A DNA stretch of 64,000 bases from Caldifarciminota bacterium (GCA_020343595.1 CP070802.1:439327-503326); one strand, 5' to 3'. Shown: positions 42,398-50,530, counted from the first letter of the stretch. Made by a program: numbers and translations. The notes: generated by a model from the sequence alone, not told the origin.

Positions 42398-43858
42398 TCA
42401 ATCTCGATATTCAAGGGGCAGCAGGTAGATCACGTTATCGGATACTGCCATGAGTTGGTCATCGATGACATATACGCTCTCATAAGGTATTCGCGGCAGG
42501 TTGTATATTATGCGGTAGTTCTTGCTGCCGGGTTCGTAGTAGTACACACCGGAATATGTCGCGCAGTATATGACAGTATCATCTGCGTCTATGTCATAGA
42601 TGTTGAAGTAGGGCAGAAGTTCCCATTCTGTGCTGTCCGGGACCGAGTCGCCTGCTGGTCCGGGGAAGCGTATGATCTGGTTGTTCGTTCCGAGTGTGAA
42701 AATGTCATCTCGTACCTGGACAATATCCTTGGTGCCGAAACTTAGCAGTGTCGACCATAAACCGCTTTCCTTCTCGTATTTATACATCCCGAATTCCCCG
42801 CCCACATATACGGCATGCGGCGTCGGGAGTAGAGCATACACCGCCCCATGGGATGGCCCGAAGAGTATTGCGTCGCCGCTGCCTTCAATTATCCTGAAGG
42901 CTCCCGACCGTGTGCCTATGTATATATTCTTGCTGTCCCTTTGAAGAGCCAGTACGTCATCGCTGAACGTTTCGGTTGGGAATTCCATGCTGCCCGATGT
43001 TCTGAAAACGCGATTGCGCTGCGCAATATAGAGTTCGTTGTTGTAAGAAATGACGTCAGTGATCGCATCTCTGAATCGCTGGTAGCCCCATTTTTTGGTA
43101 TCGGTCGAGTAGTAGGATACCCCTGTTCCGGAAACGACGAGGATCTTCCCGTCTACCTTTCTGACTGCTTTTATGTTGGAATCAATGGGACCGGTGATGA
43201 TACGTTGACTCTGCCAGGAGACCTTGTTGTATTTCAGGATTCCATAGCGATGAGTACCGACATAAAGGTACATGCCGTCATCGTAGAGTGCGGTAATTGG
43301 ATATTGCTCAAAAGGCGTCTGCGATGTCTGTATATCGTCGCTGTAATAATAAGGAGTCAGGAAGGAATATTGCCGCATGTCTGATTCCGAAATTGCTCGG
43401 TACCACTGAAGATTCTGGGGGAACGAATTGATCCTGGTCAACGTACCTATTACTTTGTCGAGTGAATATTTGTTGAGGGTCCCTGCGGTTTCTATGTATA
43501 GATTACTCACGTCGATGGCGAATCTGTTGACCGAGAAATGAATAGGGAACTCTCGTGTATTGAAGGAGGTCGTTGAAAACCTCAGAAAGTTGTCGCTGCA
43601 TGCGATCCAGAGATCGGTATTGTAGTTATCGTACCCGATCATCTTGGCACTACGGTCTATGTATATTGTCTGTTCGAGCTGGAGATTGTGTTTATTTATG
43701 AAGAGTAGATAATCATCACTGAGAGCGAAGATATTCTGATTGGATGCCGCCAATGATTTGACGGTGCCAAGTGGAGCCAGCATTTTATACCGATCCCACA
43801 GTGCGTTCTGAGGATAGATATTCGTGTGTATCAGGAAACAAATAATAAAGCCAACCAT
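42398..43858 (-). CDS. Secreted beta-propeller-like protein
   Basis: 486 residues. The signal peptide is at 1-17 (MVGFIICFLIHTNIYPQ). The rest is a run of roughly 45-residue units of the type ..DGMYLYVGTHRYGILKYN.., ..KNIYIGTRSGAFRIIEG.., ..HAVYVGGEFGMYKYEKE.., typical of two-component-regulator-type or Kelch-like propeller blades. No output domain follows. Such proteins in this group are periplasmic or surface-bound, with unknown ligands. No clear ribosome site precedes the ATG, so translation is probably coupled to nnrD 6 bp upstream. Confidence 0.75.
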   Translation of the reverse strand: MVGFIICFLIHTNIYPQNALWDRYKMLAPLGTVKSLAASNQNIFALSDDYLLFINKHNLQLEQTIYIDRSAKMIGYDNYNTDLWIACSDNFLRFSTTSFNTREFPIHFSVNRFAIDVSNLYIETAGTLNKYSLDKVIGTLTRINSFPQNLQWYRAISESDMRQYSFLTPYYYSDDIQTSQTPFEQYPITALYDDGMYLYVGTHRYGILKYNKVSWQSQRIITGPIDSNIKAVRKVDGKILVVSGTGVSYYSTDTKKWGYQRFRDAITDVISYNNELYIAQRNRVFRTSGSMEFPTETFSDDVLALQRDSKNIYIGTRSGAFRIIEGSGDAILFGPSHGAVYALLPTPHAVYVGGEFGMYKYEKESGLWSTLLSFGTKDIVQVRDDIFTLGTNNQIIRFPGPAGDSVPDSTEWELLPYFNIYDIDADDTVIYCATYSGVYYYEPGSKNYRIIYNLPRIPYESVYVIDDQLMAVSDNVIYLLPLEYRD

Positions 43859-43864
43859 TACATT

Positions 43865-45418
43865 CTATTGTTCAAATTCTCTCCTGAGGATGTAGTTGAA
43901 AGCCCGCGGTATGTGTTGGAGTAGATCTGCGGCGGTCAGCGCGTATTCGTTGCTTTCTTCCATCGCCTGGTCTGCGGCCAGACCATGCAAGAAAACTCCG
44001 GTGACCGCAGCGTCGAGCATGGCTGTTCGCTGCGCCACGAATCCGCTGATCAAGCCGACAAGGACATCTCCCGAACCAGCGCTTGCGAGTCCTGAATTCC
44101 CGGTTGTGTTGACGTAGGTCCTTCCATCGGGCGCGGCGATAAGGGTGGGTGCACCCTTAAGCACGAGGACACAATTGAATCTTCTTGCGTATTCGGCAGC
44201 AACGTCGAACCTGTTTTGGTTGATCTTCCGTGGTGTTGAATTGATCAGTCTGGCGAATTCACCCGGGTGTGGTGTCATGATGACCGGTGCATTCATCTCC
44301 GCGGTTATTTCCGGGTACTGCGCGATGATGTTGATGGCATCTGCATCGATTATGCAAGGGATTCGTATTTTAGGTAGCAGTGTCTTCAAGAAGACGGCAG
44401 TTTCTGGATGCGTTGTGACGCCAGGGCCGACCACGACGGCGGAACTTGATTTGAGGAACGGCTTGATACTTCCCATTGCCGCAGGACTGATGGTTTCAGC
44501 ATCGGTTTGCGCGAGAGGAATTTTGACCACTTCGAGGGGCTTGCCTTCCAATGAATTGATGATACCACGAGGTACGGCCAGGCGGACAAGCCCGGCACCT
44601 GCCTTCAGTGCTGCATAGGAGGCCATGGCTGCGGCTCCGCTGAAGCCCCGTGCACCGGCGATTACAAGGACACTGCCAAACGTTCCTTTGTTGCCGTCCG
44701 GCGGTCGGAATGGAAGCAGAGAAAAGATGTCATCACACTCGACCGTTCTCGGAAAACCTTCGTCTATCGAGGCATACGGTATGCCGATATCGATGACATG
44801 CAGTTCTCCACAGAACGCCTTACCCGGAAATAAGTAATGCCCTCGCTTCGGCAGGCACATCGTTGCCGTGGCATCGGCGATCACGCACGTTCTTGTGCAT
44901 TGGCCGTCATTACCGTTGATACCTGAGGGAATATCTATCGAAAAGATGAAGGCATCGGATTCATTCATGAACTCGATCACCTGTCCGTAGATGCCTTCAG
45001 GAGTACCAGTGAAGCCGGTGCCGAATACGGCATCGATGACGACATCAGGGTTGAAGGTGCTGCGCAGTGACTGCAACTGCTTAATGCGGGAGGCATATTG
45101 TATTTCATGGTCTGCGCCCTGCAGCAACCGAAAATTACGGAGGGCATCTCCCTTGAGTTCCCTTGCCTGTCCAAGGAGCACGGTCTTCACCAACGCGCGC
45201 CGGTTGAGAAGATGACGGGCAATGACAAAACCGTCCCCGCCATTATTGCCCTTGCCGCAAATGATAAGGACCTTCAGTCCTGAAAGATCGAAGTAATGCT
45301 GGAGCACCTCGACACAGCCCCGTCCGGCGTTTTCCATCAGGACCATTCCTGAAATACCCAATTTTTTTATCGCCCAGGCATCTATCTTCCTCATTTCGGT
45401 GTTGGTGACAACCCTCAT
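43865..45418 (-). CDS. nnrD: Bifunctional NAD(P)H-hydrate epimerase/dehydratase
   Basis: 517 residues. The N-terminal YjeF epimerase domain is about 1-215 (TEMRKIDAWAIKKLGISG, CGKGNNGGDGFVIAR). The C-terminal ADP-dependent dehydratase with a ribokinase-like fold is about 225-510 (VIAGARGFSGAAAMASYAAL, TPHPGEFARL, TGNSGLASAGSGDVL). It repairs hydrated NADH/NADPH. The start MRVVTNTEMR fits the family. It has no ribosome site, and the -10 box ends 6 nt before the ATG, so the mRNA is probably leaderless. It leads an operon with the propeller, tatC and a lipoprotein. Confidence 0.95.
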   Translation of the reverse strand: MRVVTNTEMRKIDAWAIKKLGISGMVLMENAGRGCVEVLQHYFDLSGLKVLIICGKGNNGGDGFVIARHLLNRRALVKTVLLGQARELKGDALRNFRLLQGADHEIQYASRIKQLQSLRSTFNPDVVIDAVFGTGFTGTPEGIYGQVIEFMNESDAFIFSIDIPSGINGNDGQCTRTCVIADATATMCLPKRGHYLFPGKAFCGELHVIDIGIPYASIDEGFPRTVECDDIFSLLPFRPPDGNKGTFGSVLVIAGARGFSGAAAMASYAALKAGAGLVRLAVPRGIINSLEGKPLEVVKIPLAQTDAETISPAAMGSIKPFLKSSSAVVVGPGVTTHPETAVFLKTLLPKIRIPCIIDADAINIIAQYPEITAEMNAPVIMTPHPGEFARLINSTPRKINQNRFDVAAEYARRFNCVLVLKGAPTLIAAPDGRTYVNTTGNSGLASAGSGDVLVGLISGFVAQRTAMLDAAVTGVFLHGLAADQAMEESNEYALTAADLLQHIPRAFNYILRREFEQ

Positions 45419-45424
45419 AAGAAG

Positions 45425-45452
45425 ATTCTATGGAAAAAGCAGTCGAAGTCAA
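45425..45452 (-). promoter_or_regulatory. Promoter of nnrD, leaderless layout
   Basis: On the minus strand: TTGACT (45452-45447), 16-bp spacer, TAGAAT (45430-45425), then 6 nt (CTTCTT) to the nnrD ATG. Confidence 0.75.
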
Positions 45453-45484
45453 TATTGAATGAATTCCGGAAAGATCGAGTCCCC

Positions 45485-45529
45485 TTGGACAGATATTGCA
45501 CTAAACGACCGATACTGAGTGCTGTCCAA
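45485..45529. repeat. Inverted repeat between divergent nnrD and yajC promoters
   Basis: Perfect 8-bp arms TTGGACAG (45485-45492) and CTGTCCAA (45522-45529), 29 bp apart, lie between the two promoters. A second pair, GTGCT/AGCAC (45519-45540), overlaps the right arm. It could be a shared operator; no regulator is identified. Confidence 0.4.
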
Positions 45530-45544
45530 AAGTAAAGCACAGAC

Positions 45545-45572
45545 TTGACTTGGCGTTGAGTATGTGTATAAT
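45545..45572 (+). promoter_or_regulatory. Promoter of yajC
   Basis: TTGACT at 45545-45550, 16-bp spacer, TATAAT at 45567-45572; the short leader carries AAAGGAG before the ATG at 45589. Confidence 0.8.
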
Positions 45573-45588
45573 GTACAAAGGAGAAAAA

Positions 45589-45894
45589 ATGATTTTGTTG
45601 CTATTTGGTCAGGCCCAGGGGCAGGGCAACCCAATAATGGGATTGCTTCCTCTGATTCTGATATTTGTCGTTTTCTACTTTCTATTGATTCTACCGCAAC
45701 AGCGAAAGCAGAAAAAGCACCGGAAATTGATCTCCGAGTTGCAAAAGGGCGATCGCGTGACAACATCTTCAGGTATTCGCGGGACAATAGCGAACGTAAA
45801 GGATGATACGATTACTCTTCTTATCGCAGATGGCGTAAAGATAGAACTGGAAAAGGGTCATATCGTAAATAAGCTGAATACGAGCGGCAGCTAG
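45589..45894 (+). CDS. yajC: Preprotein translocase accessory subunit YajC
   Basis: 101 residues from ATG 45589 (AAAGGAGAAAAA before it); the frame extends upstream to 45550 but that would include the promoter. One membrane helix (about 17-37, LLPLILIFVVFYFLLILPQQ) is followed by the YajC domain (LQKGDRVTTSSGIRGTIANV, IKLE-type end read here as VKIELEKGHI). It associates with SecDF in protein export. It heads the yajC-def-fmt-rsmB run. Confidence 0.95.
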   Translation: MILLLFGQAQGQGNPIMGLLPLILIFVVFYFLLILPQQRKQKKHRKLISELQKGDRVTTSSGIRGTIANVKDDTITLLIADGVKIELEKGHIVNKLNTSGS

Positions 45895-45907
45895 AAACAT
45901 CGGGGGT

Positions 45908-45926
45908 TTGCAGCTTTCGGCTGCAA
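45908..45926 (+). other. Short perfect hairpin between yajC and def
   Basis: TTGCAGC-TTTCG-GCTGCAA, a 7-bp stem with a 5-nt loop, lies 13 bp after the yajC stop and 5 bp before the def ribosome site GGAG. No T-run follows. It may be a processing or attenuating stem. Confidence 0.4.
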
Positions 45927-45940
45927 GGACGGAGTAGAAC

Positions 45941-46462
45941 TTGACAATGGCGGTGTTAAAATATCCCACTGCAGTATTACGAAAGAAAACGATCCCGGTC
46001 GAGAAGATCGGGGAGGATGTTTTCAAATTGGTCGAGGGCATGATCGAAACGATGCTCGCTGAGGATGGGGTCGGTCTCGCGGCTAACCAGGTCGGTTCTG
46101 AGTACCGCATCTTTGTCATCAACGTAACGCCGAGTAATGAGGACCCTCAACCTCTTGTCTTCATAAATCCAGTTGTGTTGGACAAAGAGGGCGAAATTCT
46201 TGATGAAGAGGGTTGTTTGAGTTTCCCGGATCTTTATCTGCAGATACCGCGTCCGGAAAAGGTCCGGGTGCATGCTAAGAACTTATATAATGAGGATTTT
46301 GTGCTTGAATTGAGTGGCCTGCTGGCCCGTGCGGTCATGCATGAGGTAGATCACCTCGATGGTATTCTCATAATTGACCACGCCTCTGCCGTTGAGAAAG
46401 AGAAGGTCGAAAAGTATCTCGAGGGCAGCAGCGCGGGTGCGAAGGTAAGCGGCGGGTCATGA
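45941..46462 (+). CDS. def: Peptide deformylase
   Basis: 173 residues from TTG 45941, which lies 6 nt after GGAG; the ATG at 45947 (two codons later) is the alternative. All three motifs are present: GVGLAANQVG, EGCLSFP and HEVDHLDG, giving the Cys and two His metal ligands. It removes the formyl group from new proteins, before Map acts. The stop overlaps the fmt start (ATGA), so the formylation and deformylation enzymes are coupled. Confidence 0.96.
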   Translation: MTMAVLKYPTAVLRKKTIPVEKIGEDVFKLVEGMIETMLAEDGVGLAANQVGSEYRIFVINVTPSNEDPQPLVFINPVVLDKEGEILDEEGCLSFPDLYLQIPRPEKVRVHAKNLYNEDFVLELSGLLARAVMHEVDHLDGILIIDHASAVEKEKVEKYLEGSSAGAKVSGGS

Positions 46463-47373
46463 CATTGCTCTTCTTTGGTTCTACTGATTTTTCCTTGCCG
46501 ATCTTGCAGAGATTGCATGATGAGTACGGTGTTTTGGCAGTTGTGGTCTCGAAGCCGAAACCTAAGGGCCGAGGATTGAAAAGCTCATTGCCGGAGATCG
46601 CACGTTGGGCAGAGAGTGCCGGTATGAAGGTATGCATGCCGGAAGACCCTAACAGCGGGTCGTTTATCAGTGAATTGAAAGCGTTGGAACCGGATTTGTA
46701 TGTTCTTTCAGCATACGGTCACATTTTGAGTAAGGATGTTCTTGATATCGCCCGCATCGGCGGGATCAATATTCACCCTTCACTCTTGCCCAAGTATCGC
46801 GGCGCGGCACCAATTCAAAGGGCCATTATGTCTGGTGAGGAGGAGACAGGGGTAACGATCTTCTTTATGGACGAAAAGATCGATCACGGAGCTGTGATCG
46901 CCCAGCGCTGTATCCCTATCGAAAAAGATGATACTTTCGGATCCCTTGCCACAAAGCTGGCTAAACTTGGTGGTGATATGATCGTTGAAACGATCCACAC
47001 CATTGAATCCGGAGGCTACCGTTCTGTCAAACAGGAGGGTGAAGTAACGTATGCACCAAAGCTGAAGAAAGAGGAGATGATGATCGACTGGCGGCAGGAA
47101 GCGCTAAAGGTTTATAACCATATCCGGGCGCTATCTCCATATCCGGGGGCGAGGACGCGTTTCCGCGATAAGGAATTGATCATAACGCTGGCGCAGTTGG
47201 GAGACAAGAACCTGACGCCTGGCGCACTCCTGGTAGATAGTCGAAAACTGTACGTTGGCGCGGGCAACGGATCGCTCGTGTTACTTGAATTGAAACCAGA
47301 AGGTAGGAAAATCATATCGGCACTTGATTTTGTGAACGGGTACCGTATACAAAAAGGAGAAATAGTAGGATGA
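46459..47373 (+). CDS. fmt: Methionyl-tRNA formyltransferase
   Basis: 304 residues. The N-terminal formyltransferase domain has VLSAYGHILSKDVLDIAR and GINIHPSLLPKYRGAAPIQ (the SLLP motif and the catalytic Asn/His/Asp region with DEKIDHG), and a C-terminal tRNA-binding OB-like domain follows from about 205. It formylates initiator Met-tRNA using 10-formyl-THF. ATGA overlaps join it to def and rsmB on both sides. Confidence 0.97.
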   Translation: MTLLFFGSTDFSLPILQRLHDEYGVLAVVVSKPKPKGRGLKSSLPEIARWAESAGMKVCMPEDPNSGSFISELKALEPDLYVLSAYGHILSKDVLDIARIGGINIHPSLLPKYRGAAPIQRAIMSGEEETGVTIFFMDEKIDHGAVIAQRCIPIEKDDTFGSLATKLAKLGGDMIVETIHTIESGGYRSVKQEGEVTYAPKLKKEEMMIDWRQEALKVYNHIRALSPYPGARTRFRDKELIITLAQLGDKNLTPGALLVDSRKLYVGAGNGSLVLLELKPEGRKIISALDFVNGYRIQKGEIVG

Positions 47374-48626
47374 CTGCACGTGAAGCTGCGCTGAATGCGC
47401 TCTGTGAAGTTGAAGAAGGGAGGAATGTAAAGGATGCCCTGGCGGCAATATTTGAAAAGAATGAATTAAAAGATGAAGATCGGCAGCTGGCCAATGAACT
47501 GGCATTTGGTACGCTTCGACACCGTGAAGAGATAGATCAGATCGTGAGGGAGACCCTTACCGGGGATTTCTTCTCACTTGATGCGACCCTAAAAAATGTA
47601 TTGAGAATCGCTGTTTATCAATACTTGTTTTTTGACAGGATCCCCATATACGCGATTGTCAATGAAGCAGTGAATTTCGGACGAACCATCAAAGAGAAAG
47701 GTCTTATCAACGCGGTGTTGCGTGGCGTCATAAGGAATAAGAGAGTACAGGTTTTACGTGAACCGCGCGCTTGGGTATTCAGAAAAATCATGGATGCGTA
47801 CCAGGTGGAAGGCGAGAAGATCATTGATTGTTTCAAAATACGCCCAACGCCCTACATCCGCATCAATTTGCTGAAGAACAGCGTCGAGGAAGCGAAGGAA
47901 AGGTTACGGTTGAGTGGCCTTGAGTACAGGCCTGCGAACTGGTTTTCTGAATTCAAGTCGGTCGATCATCTCAGTTTGATAATAAACAGTCCCTTGATGA
48001 AACAGGGATATATAAGTATTCACGATGAGGCGCAGGGTCTGGTCTGCCACCTTGTTGATCCAAAACCTGGAGAGAAGATCGTTGATCTCTGCTCGGCGCC
48101 TGGCAGCAAGGCTACCTATATGGCTGAGTTGATGAAGAATGAGGGCATGATTGTTGCGGTGGAAATAAGCAATGAGCGTTTGAAGTTGGTGGTCGAAAAC
48201 GCAGCCAGACTGGGTATAAGCATAATAAAACCCGTTATCGCTGACGGCCGTTACTACAAACTGGAGAAAGTTGATAAGGTATTGGTGGATGCACCTTGCA
48301 CGAATGCTGGTGTCATAGCCAAGAGACCGGAGGTCAAGGACCGGGTAAACAAGAAAGTAGTAATGAGGTTGGCTAAACTTCAATACGATCTACTAATGAA
48401 CGCCGCTACCTTTCTGAAAAAGGGTGGTTCATTGATTTACTCGACGTGTAGCATACTACCGGATGAAAACGAAGAAGTCATTGCACAATTCTTGAAAGAC
48501 AACCCGGATTTTGAGATCGAACCGGCTAAGAAATTCACGGCTCAGGGTGATGAGTTTCTTAAGATCCTTCCGTGCGACTACAACACGGATGGTATCTTCG
48601 CCGCGAGGCTTAAGAAAACAAGTTGA
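47370..48626 (+). CDS. rsmB: 16S rRNA m5C967 methyltransferase RsmB
   Basis: 418 residues: N-terminal NusB-like RNA-binding domain (about 1-130), then the SAM-dependent methyltransferase. SAM motif I is VDLCSAPGSKATYMAEL; the two catalytic cysteines are in DAPCTNAGV (where most enzymes read PCSGxGV) and STCSILPDENE. It modifies C967 of 16S rRNA. It is the last gene of the yajC-def-fmt-rsmB run, in the usual def-fmt-rsmB order. Confidence 0.95.
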   Translation: MTAREAALNALCEVEEGRNVKDALAAIFEKNELKDEDRQLANELAFGTLRHREEIDQIVRETLTGDFFSLDATLKNVLRIAVYQYLFFDRIPIYAIVNEAVNFGRTIKEKGLINAVLRGVIRNKRVQVLREPRAWVFRKIMDAYQVEGEKIIDCFKIRPTPYIRINLLKNSVEEAKERLRLSGLEYRPANWFSEFKSVDHLSLIINSPLMKQGYISIHDEAQGLVCHLVDPKPGEKIVDLCSAPGSKATYMAELMKNEGMIVAVEISNERLKLVVENAARLGISIIKPVIADGRYYKLEKVDKVLVDAPCTNAGVIAKRPEVKDRVNKKVVMRLAKLQYDLLMNAATFLKKGGSLIYSTCSILPDENEEVIAQFLKDNPDFEIEPAKKFTAQGDEFLKILPCDYNTDGIFAARLKKTS

Positions 48627-48793
48627 CCATAGGTGCTGTGGTAAAGCAGTAGACTTTAGAGCAATACGCAAAAAAACTACATTCCCTAAGTAAATCTGCA
48701 GGCAGAATCTACGATCCTGATATCGATTCTCTATATGTAGAAAAAGTCTCGGTATTCAGGGAGTTATTCCACTATTTCAGAGTAAATTAGTAC

Positions 48794-48821
48794 TTGACAA
48801 AAATCAAATTATGTGTAAAAT
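48794..48821 (+). promoter_or_regulatory. Promoter of the dcw cluster (Pmra)
   Basis: TTGACA at 48794-48799, 16-bp spacer, TAAAAT at 48816-48821. The 167 bp upstream (48627-48793) contain no gene I can support. The last base of the -10 box is also the first base of the first MraZ box. Confidence 0.8.
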
Positions 48822-48845
48822 GGGGTGAAATGGGGAGAAATGGGG
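48821..48845 (+). promoter_or_regulatory. MraZ operator: three TGGGG boxes in 10-bp register
   Basis: TGGGG occurs at 48821, 48831 and 48841, each 10 bp apart, with GAAA-type spacers. MraZ of Escherichia coli is known to bind three TGGGN direct repeats separated by 5 nt upstream of its own gene. Here the array starts on the -10 box and the third box overlaps the mraZ start codon (ATGGGG), so binding would block both transcription and the ribosome-site region. Confidence 0.85.
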
Positions 48846-49322
48846 AATATTAGATTTCGTGGATTCTATACTCACACACTAGATGACCGAAAACGGCTGG
48901 CAATTCCAAGCCAGTTTCGTAATGTACTCAAACACGAGTCCGAAGGTCGGGTCATTCTGACACCGGGCTATGACCGCGAGATAGCCGTTTATCCGTTAAA
49001 AATATGGGAAGAAATTGAAGACAAAGAATTGCTCTCCCTATCGATGGACTATCTCAAATCCCGTCGTTACCGACGGCACTTCACTTTTGGCGTCAAGGAG
49101 GATAGGCTGGATGCTCAAGGACGAATATTGTTGCCCGATTTCTTGCTTGATCATGCTCGCATTGCAAAGGAAGTCGTTATCGTTGGTGAGATAAACTACA
49201 TTGAACTATGGTCTCCTGAGACATATGAAACATTCAGTAAGGAGATCGAGAAGTTCTATTCAGAGGATGCCGAGAGCATCGAGGAATTGAGAAGGAGGAA
49301 GCATGAAAATACAAGCAGTTGA
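48840..49322 (+). CDS. mraZ: Transcriptional regulator MraZ
   Basis: 160 residues from ATG 48840, which has GGGGAGAA upstream; an in-frame GTG at 48825 would sit at the transcription start and is unlikely. Two SpoVT/AbrB-like repeats are visible (FRGFYTHTLDDRKRLAIPSQF and GVKEDRLDAQGRILLPDFLL). MraZ forms rings and represses or tunes the dcw operon through TGGGN boxes, which are present at its own promoter. It overlaps the next gene by 20 bp. Confidence 0.95.
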   Translation: MGNIRFRGFYTHTLDDRKRLAIPSQFRNVLKHESEGRVILTPGYDREIAVYPLKIWEEIEDKELLSLSMDYLKSRRYRRHFTFGVKEDRLDAQGRILLPDFLLDHARIAKEVVIVGEINYIELWSPETYETFSKEIEKFYSEDAESIEELRRRKHENTSS

Positions 49323-49644
49323 GGCAGTCAAAGATAAGAAAGTATCCTTTTTTCTACCGAACGGTGAAATCGATGAGCAGGGTTTTGAGAAGATCGAGGT
49401 GTTATTGAAACAGATGATTGAACAGGGTGATGTAAACATAATACTCGATCTATCGAGGGTCAGCCACATAAACTACAAAGTTGTAGGCTGGCTGATCGAT
49501 TACCAACAGAAATTCAAGAAATTCGGAGGCGACATCAAGCTCGTCAATGTCTCACCCTACCTCTTCGATATCCTGAGACTATACGGTTTCTATCCTTTTG
49601 AGGTCTATCCTTCACGCAGGGCTGCGCTGAAGAGCTTTGCCTGA
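49303..49644 (+). CDS. STAS-domain protein without the phosphorylation serine
   Basis: 113 residues, a single STAS (anti-sigma-factor-antagonist-like) domain with VNIILDLSRVSHINYKVVGWL. Where SpoIIAA-type proteins have IDSSG with the phosphorylatable Ser, this one reads INYKV, so canonical switching by phosphorylation is not expected. The ATG follows AAGGAGGAAGC within the end of mraZ; the gene overlaps rsmH by 8 bp. Its place inside the dcw cluster is unusual; a division-linked adaptor role is possible but unproven. Confidence 0.85.
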   Translation: MKIQAVEAVKDKKVSFFLPNGEIDEQGFEKIEVLLKQMIEQGDVNIILDLSRVSHINYKVVGWLIDYQQKFKKFGGDIKLVNVSPYLFDILRLYGFYPFEVYPSRRAALKSFA

Positions 49645-50530
49645 GCAACAGGATCAGATCTATCATCAGCCCGTCCTTCTGGATGAAGTCATCCGCTATT
49701 TGGATCTGAAGGCTGGAGGTACTTATCTTGACTGCACGGTCGGTGGAGCTGGTCATCTCATGGCAATGTTGAAACGGACGCAGGATACAACCTTTATCGG
49801 CATTGATTGTGACCCTGATGCCGTTGCATACAGCAGAGAATTGACGTCGGCTTATAGCAAGCGTTGTTATCTCATAGAGGATAATTTTATTAATCTAGAT
49901 TTAATCCTTGACAAATTAAATATCGGGGGCGTCGATGGTGCGCTGTTTGACCTGGGCGTCTCTTACCATCAACTTGCAACTCCGTCCCGCGGGTTCAGCT
50001 ACGAACGGGAAGGTCGTCTGTTGATGAATATGTCACCGGTGACCGAATCCTTGAGCGATAGGTTGAGGAGAGTCAGGAAGAACGAGATAATCAAGGTTCT
50101 GAAGGAATTCGGTGATGTCCGCAATTACCGCAAATTGGGCCAGCGCATATACGATGCGCGAAGGAATCTCCATTCGACGCTGGAACTGCGAAGACTTGTG
50201 GAAGATTCGGTACCGCGCAGGTTTCTTAAGAAGAACCTGCAAAAGGTTTTTCAAGCGCTCAGGATCTGGACGAACGATGAACTATCCAACCTCTCGCAGG
50301 CATTACCTACAGCCTTTCAGAGGCTGGGGAAAGAGGGAAGGATGGTTGTGATATCATATCACTCGGGTGAAGACAGGATCGTTAAACGCTTCTTCCGGCA
50401 ATTGAAGGTGTCAGGAAAAGCTCGTTTATTGAGCAAGAAAGCAATGAAGCCGAGTGATGAAGAGATCCGTGAAAACCCCAGGGCAAGGAGCGCCAGGTTG
50501 AGGGGAGCGGAGAAATGCGCATCCTCATAA
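49637..50530 (+). CDS. rsmH: 16S rRNA m4C1402 methyltransferase RsmH
   Basis: 297 residues from TTG 49637, the only start codon ahead of the conserved YHQPVLLDEVIRYLDL. The SAM site is DCTVGGAGH (about 33-41), with later GALFDLGVSYHQLATPSRGFS and VISYHSGEDRIVKRFF. It methylates N4 of C1402 in the 16S decoding centre. Standard position after mraZ, here shifted by the STAS gene. Confidence 0.96.
   Translation: MPEQQDQIYHQPVLLDEVIRYLDLKAGGTYLDCTVGGAGHLMAMLKRTQDTTFIGIDCDPDAVAYSRELTSAYSKRCYLIEDNFINLDLILDKLNIGGVDGALFDLGVSYHQLATPSRGFSYEREGRLLMNMSPVTESLSDRLRRVRKNEIIKVLKEFGDVRNYRKLGQRIYDARRNLHSTLELRRLVEDSVPRRFLKKNLQKVFQALRIWTNDELSNLSQALPTAFQRLGKEGRMVVISYHSGEDRIVKRFFRQLKVSGKARLLSKKAMKPSDEEIRENPRARSARLRGAEKCASS

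Noticed and set aside
42164-42745. 193-codon plus-strand frame across tatC and the propeller gene
   Set aside because: It is antisense to two well-supported genes and has no recognisable content.
45941-45946. TTGACA at the def start as a -35 box
   Set aside because: No -10-like hexamer at 16-17 bp; the TTG is better explained as the def start codon after GGAG.
48627-48793. Possible small gene or RNA upstream of the dcw promoter
   Set aside because: No frame, cloverleaf or stable long stem could be supported; only a short CTACAT/ATGTAG pairing is seen.
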